Shown piece by piece: positions 1 through 6,870 of a DNA stretch of 44,945 nucleotides; the first letter of the stretch is position 1; each line of letters starts with the position of its first letter. Under the pieces are notes generated by a model. The model was not told the DNA's origin, ran no database searches, and saw only the letters and a program-made list of their open reading frames with translations. Position numbers and translations under genes: made by a program. The stretch is from Planctomycetota bacterium (GTDB lineage: Bacteria > Planctomycetota > Phycisphaerae > Sedimentisphaerales > Anaerobacaceae). The stretch is taken from the NCBI GenBank assembly GCA_014384025.1, contig JACNGQ010000270.1, positions 1 to 44,945 on the forward strand, given 5' to 3'.

Positions 1-322
<322 letters not shown>

Positions 323-495
323 TATCAATCTTTGGTTGAGCAGAAAATGCACTGGAGCATCAGTGCATGAGTCAGAAGTTTTATAAATGTGCTCATATTC
401 GCATCTGCGTATTTTTTTGAAGTCAGAAGACGGAAGTCCGAAGACAGAATATTAAATTAGTCCTCCTTCGCATAAAGCTATGGAGGATAACGAAT
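323..495 (+). other. 23S-5S internal transcribed spacer with processing-type hairpin
   Basis: This spacer of about 173 bases carries no tRNA. A perfect 8-bp hairpin (ATGCACTG at 347-354, CAGTGCAT at 361-368, loop GAGCAT) lies shortly after the 23S end. A short purine-rich repeated stretch follows at about 419-448 (GAAGTCAGAAGACGGAAGTC and a near copy). A role for the hairpin in rRNA processing is inferred from its position only. Confidence 0.5.
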
Positions 496-607
496 TTCCT
501 GGTGACTATACTGACGGGGAAACGCCTGATCCCATTCCGAACTCAGAAGCTAAGCCCGCTCAGGCCGATGGTAGTCCTTACGGGCGAGAGTAGGTCATCG
601 CCAGGAA
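496..607 (+). rRNA. 5S ribosomal RNA
   Basis: The sequence has complementary ends (TTCCTGG at the 5' side, CCAGGAA at the 3' side), the conserved loop-C region CCCATTCCGAACTCAG, and the CGATGGTAGT and GCGAGAGTAGG segments typical of bacterial 5S rRNA. The length of about 112 bases fits. It lies downstream of 23S in the same orientation, so it ends the rRNA operon. The terminal bases are estimates. Confidence 0.95.
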
Positions 608-612
608 TTATA

Positions 613-647
613 AAGGCCGATACCGAAAGGTGTCGGCCTTTTCCTTT
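613..647 (+). terminator. Intrinsic terminator of the rRNA operon
   Basis: A 12-bp stem (613-624 with 629-640, one G-U pair) is capped by a GAAA tetraloop and followed by TTCCTTT. It starts 5 bases after the 5S gene. A near-identical copy occurs at 1295-1327. Confidence 0.9.
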
Positions 648-694
648 GGATTGAATTACGAAGAAGAACCAGATTATTAAAAGACGAGAAAAAT

Positions 695-1048
695 ATGCGT
701 ATAATAATAACAACACTACTTCTATGCTGCAGTAACATTTTTATGACATTCGCATGGTACGGCCATCTTAAAAACCTATCCCATCGCACGTGGGTATTTG
801 CGGCTATTATAAGCTGGGGGATAGCTCTTTTCGAATATCTGATTCAGGTTCCTGCCAACAGAATCGGCTATCAGGTGATGAACATCGGACAGTTGAAGAT
901 TCTGCAGGAGGTGATAACCTTGTCGATATTTGTTCCATTTTCTGTTTTATATATGAAGGAACATCTTCGTATGGATTATCTGTGGGCCGGTCTGTGTATT
1001 TTGGGTGCGGTATTTTTTATATTCCGTAAAAAACTTTCAGGAATATAG
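695..1048 (+). CDS. DMT_6 (DUF486) family small membrane protein
   Basis: This 117-residue protein is almost entirely hydrophobic, with four predicted membrane segments, the usual size for the DUF486/DMT_6 family related to small multidrug-resistance-type transporters. Recognisable family features are the FMTFAWYGHLK stretch near the N-terminus, the SWGIALFEYLIQVPANRIG segment and the C-terminal GAVFFIFRK. The substrate of this family is unknown. The ATG at 695 has only a weak purine-rich ribosome-binding site. The gene starts about 50 bases after the rRNA terminator and ends 28 bases before a broken 5S copy, so it sits between two copies of the rRNA operon tail. Family assignment is from memory of conserved residues. 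Confidence 0.85.
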   Translation: MRIIITTLLLCCSNIFMTFAWYGHLKNLSHRTWVFAAIISWGIALFEYLIQVPANRIGYQVMNIGQLKILQEVITLSIFVPFSVLYMKEHLRMDYLWAGLCILGAVFFIFRKKLSGI

Positions 1049-1119
1049 ATTCAATGGGAATTTTTAATGGATGTGTAAGTTCGCTCAGGCCGATGGTAGC
1101 CCTGTTAGTGCGAGAGCAG

Positions 1120-1250
1120 TTTTTAGCGGTTTCTTTTCCGCAATTACTGCGAAAGTTTTTGACTGACTGCACGTACTCGACGTATTTTAATACGCCTGCG
1201 TACGGCGGTAGTCAAACGCCTTGTACTTGCGAAAAACACCTCGCTAAAAA
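1120..1250 (+). repeat. Palindromic insertion element (MITE/REP-like) inside the 5S fragment
   Basis: The inserted stretch begins TTTTTAGCG (1120-1128) and has the exact inverse CGCTAAAAA at 1242-1250. Inner segments pair imperfectly (around 1148-1166 with 1205-1222), and a CGTAT/ATACG hairpin forms the tip. The whole can fold into one long cruciform. It has no coding capacity. A tail of about 30 bases (1251-1283) resembles a short repeat also seen at about 7804-7830. No second full copy is in the window, so its status as a mobile repeat is inferred. Confidence 0.5.
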
Positions 1251-1294
1251 TTCGTTATTGCCCTTTCGGCAAGCTCAAGACAGGCAGGATTATA

Positions 1295-1327
1295 AAGGCC
1301 GGTACCGAAAGGTGTCGGCCTTTTCCT
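1295..1327 (+). terminator. Duplicate of the rRNA terminator
   Basis: A 12-bp stem (1295-1306 with 1311-1322, two G-U pairs) has a GAAA loop and is followed by TTCCTTT. It is nearly identical to the terminator after the 5S gene. It probably now ends the DMT_6 transcript and insulates the downstream locus. Confidence 0.75.
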
Positions 1328-1394
1328 TTGGGCCGATTTTGCATGGAGAGAACAGAGAATTAAAAAATCAGGAGAAATATCTTTTCAGAGAATG

Positions 1395-1423
1395 TTGTTG
1401 ATTAAGAAAAAGGGGTATATAAT
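1395..1423 (+). promoter_or_regulatory. Putative sigma70-type promoter of the RiPP-like locus
   Basis: TTGTTG (1395-1400) and a perfect TATAAT (1418-1423) are separated by 17 bases. Transcription would start near 1430, giving a leader of about 60 bases before the GTG start at 1493. It lies downstream of the duplicated rRNA terminator. The -35 matches consensus at only three positions. Confidence 0.5.
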
Positions 1424-1492
1424 AGAAATGAGAGATAATTTCCATATGAACACGATAATAAATAGTAATAAGATTGTTGGAGGAAGAAGAAA

Positions 1493-2035
1493 GTGGCTCA
1501 TAACAAGGATTCCAAACGGCCCGAAGAGCAAGATGCGGTTTTCACTACCATAGTTGGTGGACGACCTCCCGGGTCGGGGACGAAAGTAGGCGCCATACCG
1601 CGCGGAGTTGAGGTCCTCGTTAAGAAGGCTTCAGTAGATCCGGAATTTCGTCAGAAATTGCTTGAAAAGCGAGGAGAGGCAGCACAAGAGATAGACCTTG
1701 AATTGACAGAAGCTGAGAAAAATATGTTGTCGAGCATATCGGCAGAGCAGTTAGAAAAAATCATCGAAAATACAAAAGTAGAGCCTGAACACCAAGCAAT
1801 ATTTTTGGGAACCGCTGGAAAGCTAATGCTTGCTGCAGTTATAGGTGTGGCTGTTGTATCTATGATGATGCCAAGCTTAGGGCACACCGTTGTCTGGGCA
1901 GGTATCTCGCCTGATCGCATTGAAAAGATGCGAATGGATGACTCGATTGAATCCAATGATGTTAATGAACCAAATGAAGTTGATCCAGATTCAACTGAGA
2001 ATTCACGAGCGGATCAATCGGAGATGGAAGAGTAG
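1493..2035 (+). CDS. RiPP-precursor-like protein A (leader helix, hydrophobic segment, acidic tail)
   Basis: The protein has 180 residues and starts at GTG 1493, preceded by GGAGG at 1479-1483. Residues 38-97 are a helical, charged region (VEVLVKKASVDPEFRQKLLE at the start, SAEQLEKIIENTKV at the end) resembling leader domains of Franean1_4349/nitrile-hydratase-related peptide precursors, where 'DPEFR..LL' is a hallmark. Residues 111-136 are hydrophobic and end in VVWA, like a signal peptide with its cleavage site. The remaining 44 residues begin GISPDR and are rich in Asp, Glu and Asn. The next gene encodes a paralogue, and a B12-radical SAM enzyme follows, so a modified, exported peptide is a reasonable inference. 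The family match is from memory. The protein could instead be a membrane-anchored protein of unknown role. Confidence 0.6.
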   Translation: MAHNKDSKRPEEQDAVFTTIVGGRPPGSGTKVGAIPRGVEVLVKKASVDPEFRQKLLEKRGEAAQEIDLELTEAEKNMLSSISAEQLEKIIENTKVEPEHQAIFLGTAGKLMLAAVIGVAVVSMMMPSLGHTVVWAGISPDRIEKMRMDDSIESNDVNEPNEVDPDSTENSRADQSEMEE

Positions 2036-2062
2036 TAATATAATTTTTAGAGGGATACACAA

Positions 2063-2527
2063 ATGGAAGATGATAATAAATCTATGCAACCCGGTGAACA
2101 ACAGATTGGTTCTATACCGGTCGGAATCGATGTGCTTGTAAAGAAAGCTTCAGTTGATTCTGAGTTTCGACAAATGCTGCTTGAAAAGCGGGGAGAGGCT
2201 GCACGTGAGATAGGTCTCGAATTGACGGAAGCGGAGCAGAAAATGCTATCGAGCATCTCGCTTGAACAGTTGGAGAAGATAATTGACAACACGAAAGTAA
2301 AGCCCGATCAACGAAGTATATTCCGTGGAAAGGCAGTGAAGCTTATGCTGGCTGCGGCAGCGGGTCTTGCTGTGGTGTCGATGTTTGGTGTGACAACGAG
2401 TACTGCTGGTATCTCTCCGGACCGCGTTAGAAAAATGAAAATGGATAACTTAAATGACTCCAATGATGTCAACGACCCAAATAAAGCAGATTTTGATGGT
2501 TTGAAGAGAGATGATTTGAAAGAATGA
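2063..2527 (+). CDS. RiPP-precursor-like protein B (paralogue of A)
   Basis: The protein has 154 residues and starts at ATG 2063 with AGAGGG at 2049-2054. It follows gene A by 27 bases. The leader-like region (residues 22-80) is nearly the same as in A: VLVKKASVD, EFRQ, LLEKRGEAA, LELTEAE, MLSSIS, EQLEKII and NTKV are all shared. A shorter N-terminus lacks A's proline/glycine-rich segment. Residues 91-115 form a hydrophobic stretch ending TTSTA, a good signal-peptidase-type site. The 39-residue tail begins GISPDR and shares K-M-x-M-D and SNDVN-x-PN with A, then diverges. No Cys occurs in the tail, so lanthionine or thioether chemistry is unlikely there. Precursor function is inferred. Confidence 0.6.
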   Translation: MEDDNKSMQPGEQQIGSIPVGIDVLVKKASVDSEFRQMLLEKRGEAAREIGLELTEAEQKMLSSISLEQLEKIIDNTKVKPDQRSIFRGKAVKLMLAAAAGLAVVSMFGVTTSTAGISPDRVRKMKMDNLNDSNDVNDPNKADFDGLKRDDLKE

Positions 2528-2533
2528 GATTAT

Positions 2534-4027
2534 ATGGCTGATATTACATTAGTTAATTTGAATATGCTTTATATTCGATACGGTGAGCAGACGGAAAGAG
2601 AACTGCATGTTCCGCTTGGTCCGCTTTACCTGACGAGGGTGCTGGAGGATGCCGGATTTAAAGTTGATTTCAGGGACTATCAACTCTGTGATGCGGATGA
2701 TCCGTTTGATATGGAGACGTTTCTGGAGTTTTTAAGGAATCCTGCGCCTGTAATCGGATTGTCGTGTATGGCTAATCTTCTGCCATTTACTATCCTGGCT
2801 ATGAAGGCTTTGCGTGGGAAGTATCCGGGCCGGACTTTAGTATTGGGTGGAGTGGGCTCGAAGTCTGTTGAGGATGAAATACTCAAGCGGTTTGACTGGA
2901 TAGACATTATTTGCCGCGGTGAGGCAGAGAAGACAGGTCCGGAATTATTGCGAGTGCTCAAAGAGGGGAGCAATCTTTCACAAGTAAAAGGAATATCATT
3001 CAGAGATAATGGTTCTATCCTTCATAATCGAGACCGCGAAAGGATACAGAACCTCGACAGTATAGCGTTTCCCGCCTTCGAGAAGATTGGCCTTGATAAA
3101 TATGCGGGTTTTGGGATGATGACAAGTCGAGGTTGCCCCTATCAGTGTACGTTCTGCTCTGTTGCTCCAGTTTGGAATCTTGAAAGTTATTCCCGGAGTC
3201 CGCAAAACATTGTGGAGGAAATGAAATTACTCAGAAAACGAGCAGGAATTGATCTCTTTCTTTTTCAGGACGAATTCTTTGTGTCCGGCAGGAAGCAGGT
3301 CATGGATTTTTGCAGAGAGATACAAAGAGAGGGTCTTGATGTTGAATTCAAGGCATTTGGACGTGTCAATCTGGTTGATAGGGAAATGATGCGGGCTCTT
3401 GCAGATTCGGGATGTATCGAGCTTCGTTTTGGTGTTGAATCCGGTTCAGATAAGATTCTATCAGAAATCAAAAAGGGATTCACTTCTTCAGAGGTTCTGG
3501 ATGTTGTTCCGTCGGCTATTGAGATTTTCCCGCGAGTGGATGCTTTCTACGTTTGGGGTTTTCCCTTTGAGACGATTGAGGATTTCAATCAATCTCTTTT
3601 TCAAATGATTTCGCTTCGTATGATGGGAGCCAGGATTTTGCCGAGTTTGCTATGTCTTCTACCACAGACAGATATATACCGTGAGTGGTCCGGCCGGGTA
3701 CCATTGAAATTTTGCTCATATTTGTTTCCTGAGTTTGTTTTTACAGGGCATGAAGTATGCCATGGAGGGGCTATTGAGATTCCCGAAGCTCACATGGACT
3801 ACTTTGAAATGATTCAGCAGAATCCGGATATATTTCCGGGTTTCTTCCATATGGATTTAGAGAGTAATGTGCTGTCGAAGCTTAAACTGCTTCGTCAATT
3901 TGGTTTCTATCCTGATCCGAGCAATCAACCGAAACAGTCCATACGAGACATTCAGAATAATGCGGATAGCTGTGGAGCACACAGTCCCCGAATAGAGCCG
4001 CAAAATTTGGCAACCCGAATTAACTGA
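2534..4027 (+). CDS. B12-binding-type radical SAM protein
   Basis: This 497-residue protein has an N-terminal Rossmann-like region (about 1-150; PLGPLYLTRVLEDAGF and VLGGVGS are typical of cobalamin-binding radical SAM enzymes of the BchE/P-methylase type) and a radical SAM core. The cluster motif is C201-PYQ-C205-TF-C208. GVESGSDKIL and WGFPFET (residues about 300 and 340) are conserved core elements. A classical DxHxxG B12 motif is not evident, as in several members. It starts 6 bases after precursor B, so translation is probably coupled and the precursors are likely substrates. Reactions in this class include methylation of unactivated carbons, ring contraction and other radical rearrangements; which applies cannot be read from sequence. 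Confidence 0.85.
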   Translation: MADITLVNLNMLYIRYGEQTERELHVPLGPLYLTRVLEDAGFKVDFRDYQLCDADDPFDMETFLEFLRNPAPVIGLSCMANLLPFTILAMKALRGKYPGRTLVLGGVGSKSVEDEILKRFDWIDIICRGEAEKTGPELLRVLKEGSNLSQVKGISFRDNGSILHNRDRERIQNLDSIAFPAFEKIGLDKYAGFGMMTSRGCPYQCTFCSVAPVWNLESYSRSPQNIVEEMKLLRKRAGIDLFLFQDEFFVSGRKQVMDFCREIQREGLDVEFKAFGRVNLVDREMMRALADSGCIELRFGVESGSDKILSEIKKGFTSSEVLDVVPSAIEIFPRVDAFYVWGFPFETIEDFNQSLFQMISLRMMGARILPSLLCLLPQTDIYREWSGRVPLKFCSYLFPEFVFTGHEVCHGGAIEIPEAHMDYFEMIQQNPDIFPGFFHMDLESNVLSKLKLLRQFGFYPDPSNQPKQSIRDIQNNADSCGAHSPRIEPQNLATRIN

Positions 4028-4240
4028 ACGATTTGGTAGACTCTTTTAAAAACGCCGGCAGGCACGGTCAATTGGTTATTGATAAATGTTGCTGAGATTC
4101 TTCGCTTCGTTCGAGTGGATGAGGATCAAGCCCAAACGAGTTTGAGCGTTCCACCCTATGCTTTTGGTTCTTTCTGTGATAAGTGGGTGGGGCATTTGTT
4201 CATGGTTCCGTGAAAATCAGTGTTACGAAGGAGGAGAGCA

Positions 4241-4300
4241 GCCGCCCTGCTGCTTTTGGTTGTTGGTGAGTGAGTGTTCAAAGCCGGGATTAATATTTTT
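4241..4300 (+). repeat. Degenerate intergenic repeat, copy 1
   Basis: The segment starts GCCGCCCTGCTGCTTTT and continues through GTGAGTGAGTG to AGCCGGGATTAAT. It aligns with 5134-5190 (GCCGCCCTACCGCTTTT, then GAGAGAGTG, then GGCCGGGCTTTAAT). A weaker third relative is at about 4152-4192. The alignment was made by eye and needs small gaps. Confidence 0.35.
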
Positions 4301-4338
4301 TCGTTGCTTAAAGTTGAGTTTTGTGTTAGTTATCATAG

Positions 4339-4371
4339 GCCGGTTTTGAAAGAAGCCGGCGTTTTGCTTTT
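4339..4371 (+). terminator. Intrinsic terminator upstream of the methyltransferase gene
   Basis: An 8-bp stem (GCCGGTTT at 4339-4346 with AAGCCGGC at 4353-4360, one G-U pair) has a 6-base loop and is followed by GTTTTGCTTTT. It implies that the precursor/radical SAM transcript can end here and that the methyltransferase gene is at least partly transcribed separately. Confidence 0.65.
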
Positions 4372-4407
4372 GATTTGCGACTGTATAAGGTATAGAGGTA
4401 TTGAATT

Positions 4408-5019
4408 ATGACGGCAAGGAGTTTCATTGAAAAAAAACGGAAGATACTGACTCGGCTGTTAAGCTTTGTTTTGGTTTTGCTGATACTTTTCTCGGAAAGC
4501 TACTGGGAAAAGACATTAATCAAAAGCGATATCTTTTTCCTGTTCGGGATTGTTCTGGTTGGAGTTGCGACTGTCGGACGCCTATGGTGTCTTCTTTATA
4601 TTTCCGGCTATAAAACAAATACTCTAATCAGATGGGGTCCATATTCTTTATGTCGTAATCCATTGTATTTTTTTAGTTTATTAGGCGGAGTAGGTGTTGG
4701 TCTTGCAAGTGAGACCCTTATGCTGCCGGGTATTATTCTTATCGGATTCGCATTATACTATCCGTTGGTCATAAGGGCCGAAGAAAGGAAGCTGCACAAT
4801 TTTCACGGGAAGGATTTTGAGGATTACATGAATATAACGCCAAGGTTCTTTCCGGAGTTTCGGGCTTTTAGGGAGCCGCAGGAATATACGGTCAAGCCAA
4901 AGGCATTCCGGAAAGGATTGTTCGATGCACTTTGGTTTGTCTGGCTGGTTGGAATTTTAGAGCTTATAGAAGCGTTTCACGAATATGATGTCCTGCCAGT
5001 TCTTTTTAAGCTTTATTGA
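4408..5019 (+). CDS. Isoprenylcysteine/phospholipid methyltransferase-like integral membrane protein
   Basis: This 203-residue protein has about five hydrophobic segments. The family signature is clear: GPYSLCRNPLYF (77-88), then a glycine-rich membrane helix, then RAEERKLHNFHGKDFEDY (123-140) and TPRFFP. These elements bind S-adenosylmethionine in ICMT/PEMT-type methyltransferases. Bacterial members methylate diverse lipids or small molecules, so the substrate cannot be assigned. AGAGG (4394-4398) precedes the ATG. An extra C-terminal segment (residues about 160-203) ends in one more hydrophobic helix. Its position just after the radical SAM enzyme suggests a possible tailoring role, which is inference from context only. 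Confidence 0.8.
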   Translation: MTARSFIEKKRKILTRLLSFVLVLLILFSESYWEKTLIKSDIFFLFGIVLVGVATVGRLWCLLYISGYKTNTLIRWGPYSLCRNPLYFFSLLGGVGVGLASETLMLPGIILIGFALYYPLVIRAEERKLHNFHGKDFEDYMNITPRFFPEFRAFREPQEYTVKPKAFRKGLFDALWFVWLVGILELIEAFHEYDVLPVLFKLY

Positions 5020-5040
5020 ATAAAGAGGATAATCGCCTCC

Positions 5041-5075
5041 GGAGGAGCTTCCTCCCCCTGTCATTAGTTTTTTTT
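5041..5075 (+). terminator. Weak candidate terminator after the methyltransferase gene
   Basis: GGAGGAGCTTCCTCC (5041-5055) is a 6-bp hairpin with a 3-base loop, overlapping an adjacent CCTCCGGAGG palindrome (5036-5045). A run of eight T follows at 5068-5075. The 12-base gap between stem and T-run makes it a poor intrinsic terminator. Confidence 0.35.
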
Positions 5076-5133
5076 CGCATGATCACGGCCAAACAAGTCA
5101 GTAGATGCGATGCCGGATGACGCATTTGAATGT

Positions 5134-5190
5134 GCCGCCCTACCGCTTTTTTGTTTTTAGAGAGAGTGTGAGGCCGGGCTTTAATAAAGG
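5134..5190 (+). repeat. Degenerate intergenic repeat, copy 2
   Basis: The segment starts GCCGCCCTACCGCTTTT and ends near GGCCGGGCTTTAATAAAGG. It resembles 4241-4300. Upstream, GATCACGGCCAAACAAGT (5080-5097) also resembles GATCAAGCCCAAACGAGT at about 4125-4142, so the related unit may be about 100 bases long. Confidence 0.35.
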
Positions 5191-5310
5191 GCTTTGCTTT
5201 TTTCTTTGCGCGAGTGCTTTTTATAAAATGGCTTGAATTAGAACAAAGCTTATTTATGATGATGGGGACTAACCTGGTGATTTATATTTTGGTTATTATC
5301 AGAGAGTAAA

Positions 5311-6042
5311 ATGAAGGACAGGCAAAAACTAAGGAAAGGTATTATATTATTCTCTTTCTTTCTGTTTCCGGCGACTTTTTATTATTTTTCTCCTGTGCTT
5401 ATTATTCAGGCCACTGCGGAGGGGATAATAAACGGCAGCTTTATAATGTTCGGGCTTATGTTTATCAGCTCACTTGTTCTCGGGAGGGCTTTTTGCGGAT
5501 GGGTTTGTCCGAGCGGGGGTTGTCAGGAGGCGATATTTTCAGCAAGAGACAAGAGAGTTACAAAAGGAAATTACGTTAAATGGATTATCTGGGCGCCGTG
5601 GGTCGGCTCTATCGTGATACCGGCAATTCGGGGCGGGGGTTATACACGAACAGAATTTTTCTATCATACGGAATATGGTTTTTCAATCGGCAACGTACAA
5701 GCTCTTATAACTTATTTTATTGTTCTTTTTGTTCTTATCGTGCTGCCTGCTTTTATTTTCGGAAGAAGGTCATTCTGTCATCATTTGTGCTGGATGGCCC
5801 CGTTTATGATAGCAGGCAGACAAATTCGCAATAAATTCGGCTGGCCTTCACTGAAGTTAAAATCGGAGCCTGACAAATGCAAGCAATGTCTTAAATGCAC
5901 GACAAGCTGTCCAATGAGCCTCCCAGTCGAAGATATGGTTAATGGAAATAAAATGGAGGATGCCGAGTGCATTCTTTGCGGGACCTGTATTGATGTATTT
6001 AAGTTCGATACAATAAAATATGCTTTCTATAACAGGGCATAA
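5311..6042 (+). CDS. Membrane polyferredoxin (NapH-like 4Fe-4S binding protein)
   Basis: The protein has 243 residues with about four membrane helices. The NapH-type motifs C62-GWV-C66-PSGG-C71 and C156-HHL-C160 lie at the membrane face. The C-terminal ferredoxin-like domain has one complete motif, C190-x2-C193-x2-C196-x3-C200-P. The second motif, C220-x2-C223-x2-C226, is followed by Phe230 where the fourth cysteine and proline are expected, so the second cluster lacks a usual ligand. Such proteins pass electrons across or along the membrane to a partner enzyme. In this locus the radical SAM enzyme or the exported reductase are possible partners (inference). The Shine-Dalgarno sequence is weak (AGAGAG). 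Confidence 0.8.
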   Translation: MKDRQKLRKGIILFSFFLFPATFYYFSPVLIIQATAEGIINGSFIMFGLMFISSLVLGRAFCGWVCPSGGCQEAIFSARDKRVTKGNYVKWIIWAPWVGSIVIPAIRGGGYTRTEFFYHTEYGFSIGNVQALITYFIVLFVLIVLPAFIFGRRSFCHHLCWMAPFMIAGRQIRNKFGWPSLKLKSEPDKCKQCLKCTTSCPMSLPVEDMVNGNKMEDAECILCGTCIDVFKFDTIKYAFYNRA

Positions 6043-6057
6043 ACAAAGGGTATCATT

Positions 6058-6780
6058 TTGGTTATTAGCAGTCATAGCGTTCAATGTGTGAAACTGGGCT
6101 GGACCCGGTGCTATTTGTTGAAGTGTACCGGCGGCTATTTGCTTATTGACGTTTATTATCCCGGGTATTACGGGCAATTCGAGAAGAAGCTTGAAAAAAT
6201 AGGGATAACGGCCTCAGATATCAAGTACCTGCTACTGACCCATCATCATGATGACCACGCCGGCTTTGCGGCAGAGCTGGTTCGGAATACGGGATGTCGG
6301 GTCATAGCTCACCGCAATGCGTTATCGGCGCTGGAAAAAGGCGATTCGGAAGATGCCTGCGATAAGCCAGTCAATCGGCGCCTCCAGATAGTCTTTACGT
6401 TTTACATGCTGTTTCATAAAGAGTTCAAGTTTCCGCCGGTGAGATTAGCCGAGAGGGACATTATTATTGAGGGTGATAATGACGAGTTTCTCAAAGGAAT
6501 CGGCATTGACGGGGTCATCTTGCATACGCCCGGTCATACGAGAGACTCGATTTCGGTATTACTTTCTGACGGAAGCGCTTTTGTTGGCGATACTGCTATG
6601 AATTTCCTGCGATGGACGGGAGTTGGGCACAGGCCGATTTACATCGAGGACATCGATACTGTGTATGAAAGCTGGCGGAAACTTCGAGAACGCGGGGCAA
6701 GAGTCATCTATCCTTCTCACGGCAATTGCTTTTCCGCCGCAAAATTAGATAAATCAGCGAGACTTGCCATATCGACTTGA
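6058..6780 (+). CDS. Metallo-beta-lactamase-fold hydrolase
   Basis: The protein has 240 residues and starts at TTG 6058, 15 bases after the polyferredoxin stop codon, with AAAGGG at 6045-6050 as ribosome-binding site. The metal-binding motif is H62-x-H64-x-D66-H67 (THHHDDHAG), with further ligands H160 (HTPGH), D178 (GDTAMN) and H221 (YPSHG), a full set for a dinuclear site. No signal peptide is visible, so it acts in the cytoplasm. Family members hydrolyse thioesters, lactones, phosphodiesters or lactams; the substrate is unknown. Close spacing to the upstream gene implies one transcript. Confidence 0.85.
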   Translation: MVISSHSVQCVKLGWTRCYLLKCTGGYLLIDVYYPGYYGQFEKKLEKIGITASDIKYLLLTHHHDDHAGFAAELVRNTGCRVIAHRNALSALEKGDSEDACDKPVNRRLQIVFTFYMLFHKEFKFPPVRLAERDIIIEGDNDEFLKGIGIDGVILHTPGHTRDSISVLLSDGSAFVGDTAMNFLRWTGVGHRPIYIEDIDTVYESWRKLRERGARVIYPSHGNCFSAAKLDKSARLAIST

Positions 6781-6870
6781 AGCGGTTATCATATGCGATT
6801 ATACCGCATTGCTGAAGCGGCAGATGTAGCAGGTCAATGGTTGCTTAAAGTTGTATGAAAGGAATCCATT

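Larger units (their letters stand above)
1076..1331 (+). pseudogene. 5S rRNA 3'-half pseudogene plus terminator, split by an insertion
   Basis: Bases 1076-1119 match the 5S 3' half (551-593), sharing the run CGCTCAGGCCGATGGTAG and the later GCGAGAG, with scattered changes. The match stops at 1119 and resumes at about 1284 with the last 5S bases, the following TTATAAAGGCC and the whole terminator, which is nearly identical to 600-650. The 160 or so bases between are unrelated to rRNA. The copy lacks the 5' half and cannot be a functional 5S gene. It indicates a past duplication of the rRNA operon end or a recombination event that placed the DMT_6 gene between the two copies. Confidence 0.8.
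4028..4407 (+). other. Long intergenic region with degenerate repeats and a terminator
   Basis: No convincing gene is seen here. Two loosely similar segments (about 4124-4192 and 4241-4300) share a CCxCCCT..GCTTTTGGTT core with each other and with 5134-5190 in the next intergenic region. An intrinsic terminator closes the region at 4339-4371. A small RNA between the radical SAM gene and the terminator is possible but unsupported. Confidence 0.5.

Noticed and set aside
323-495. A tRNA gene in the 23S-5S spacer.
   Set aside because: No T-loop (GGTTCGAATCC type) or acceptor-stem pairing is present; only a simple hairpin is seen.
1054-1401. A 115-codon open frame downstream of the DMT_6 gene.
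   Set aside because: It runs across the 5S remnant, the palindromic insertion and the duplicated terminator; its translation shows no protein-like features.
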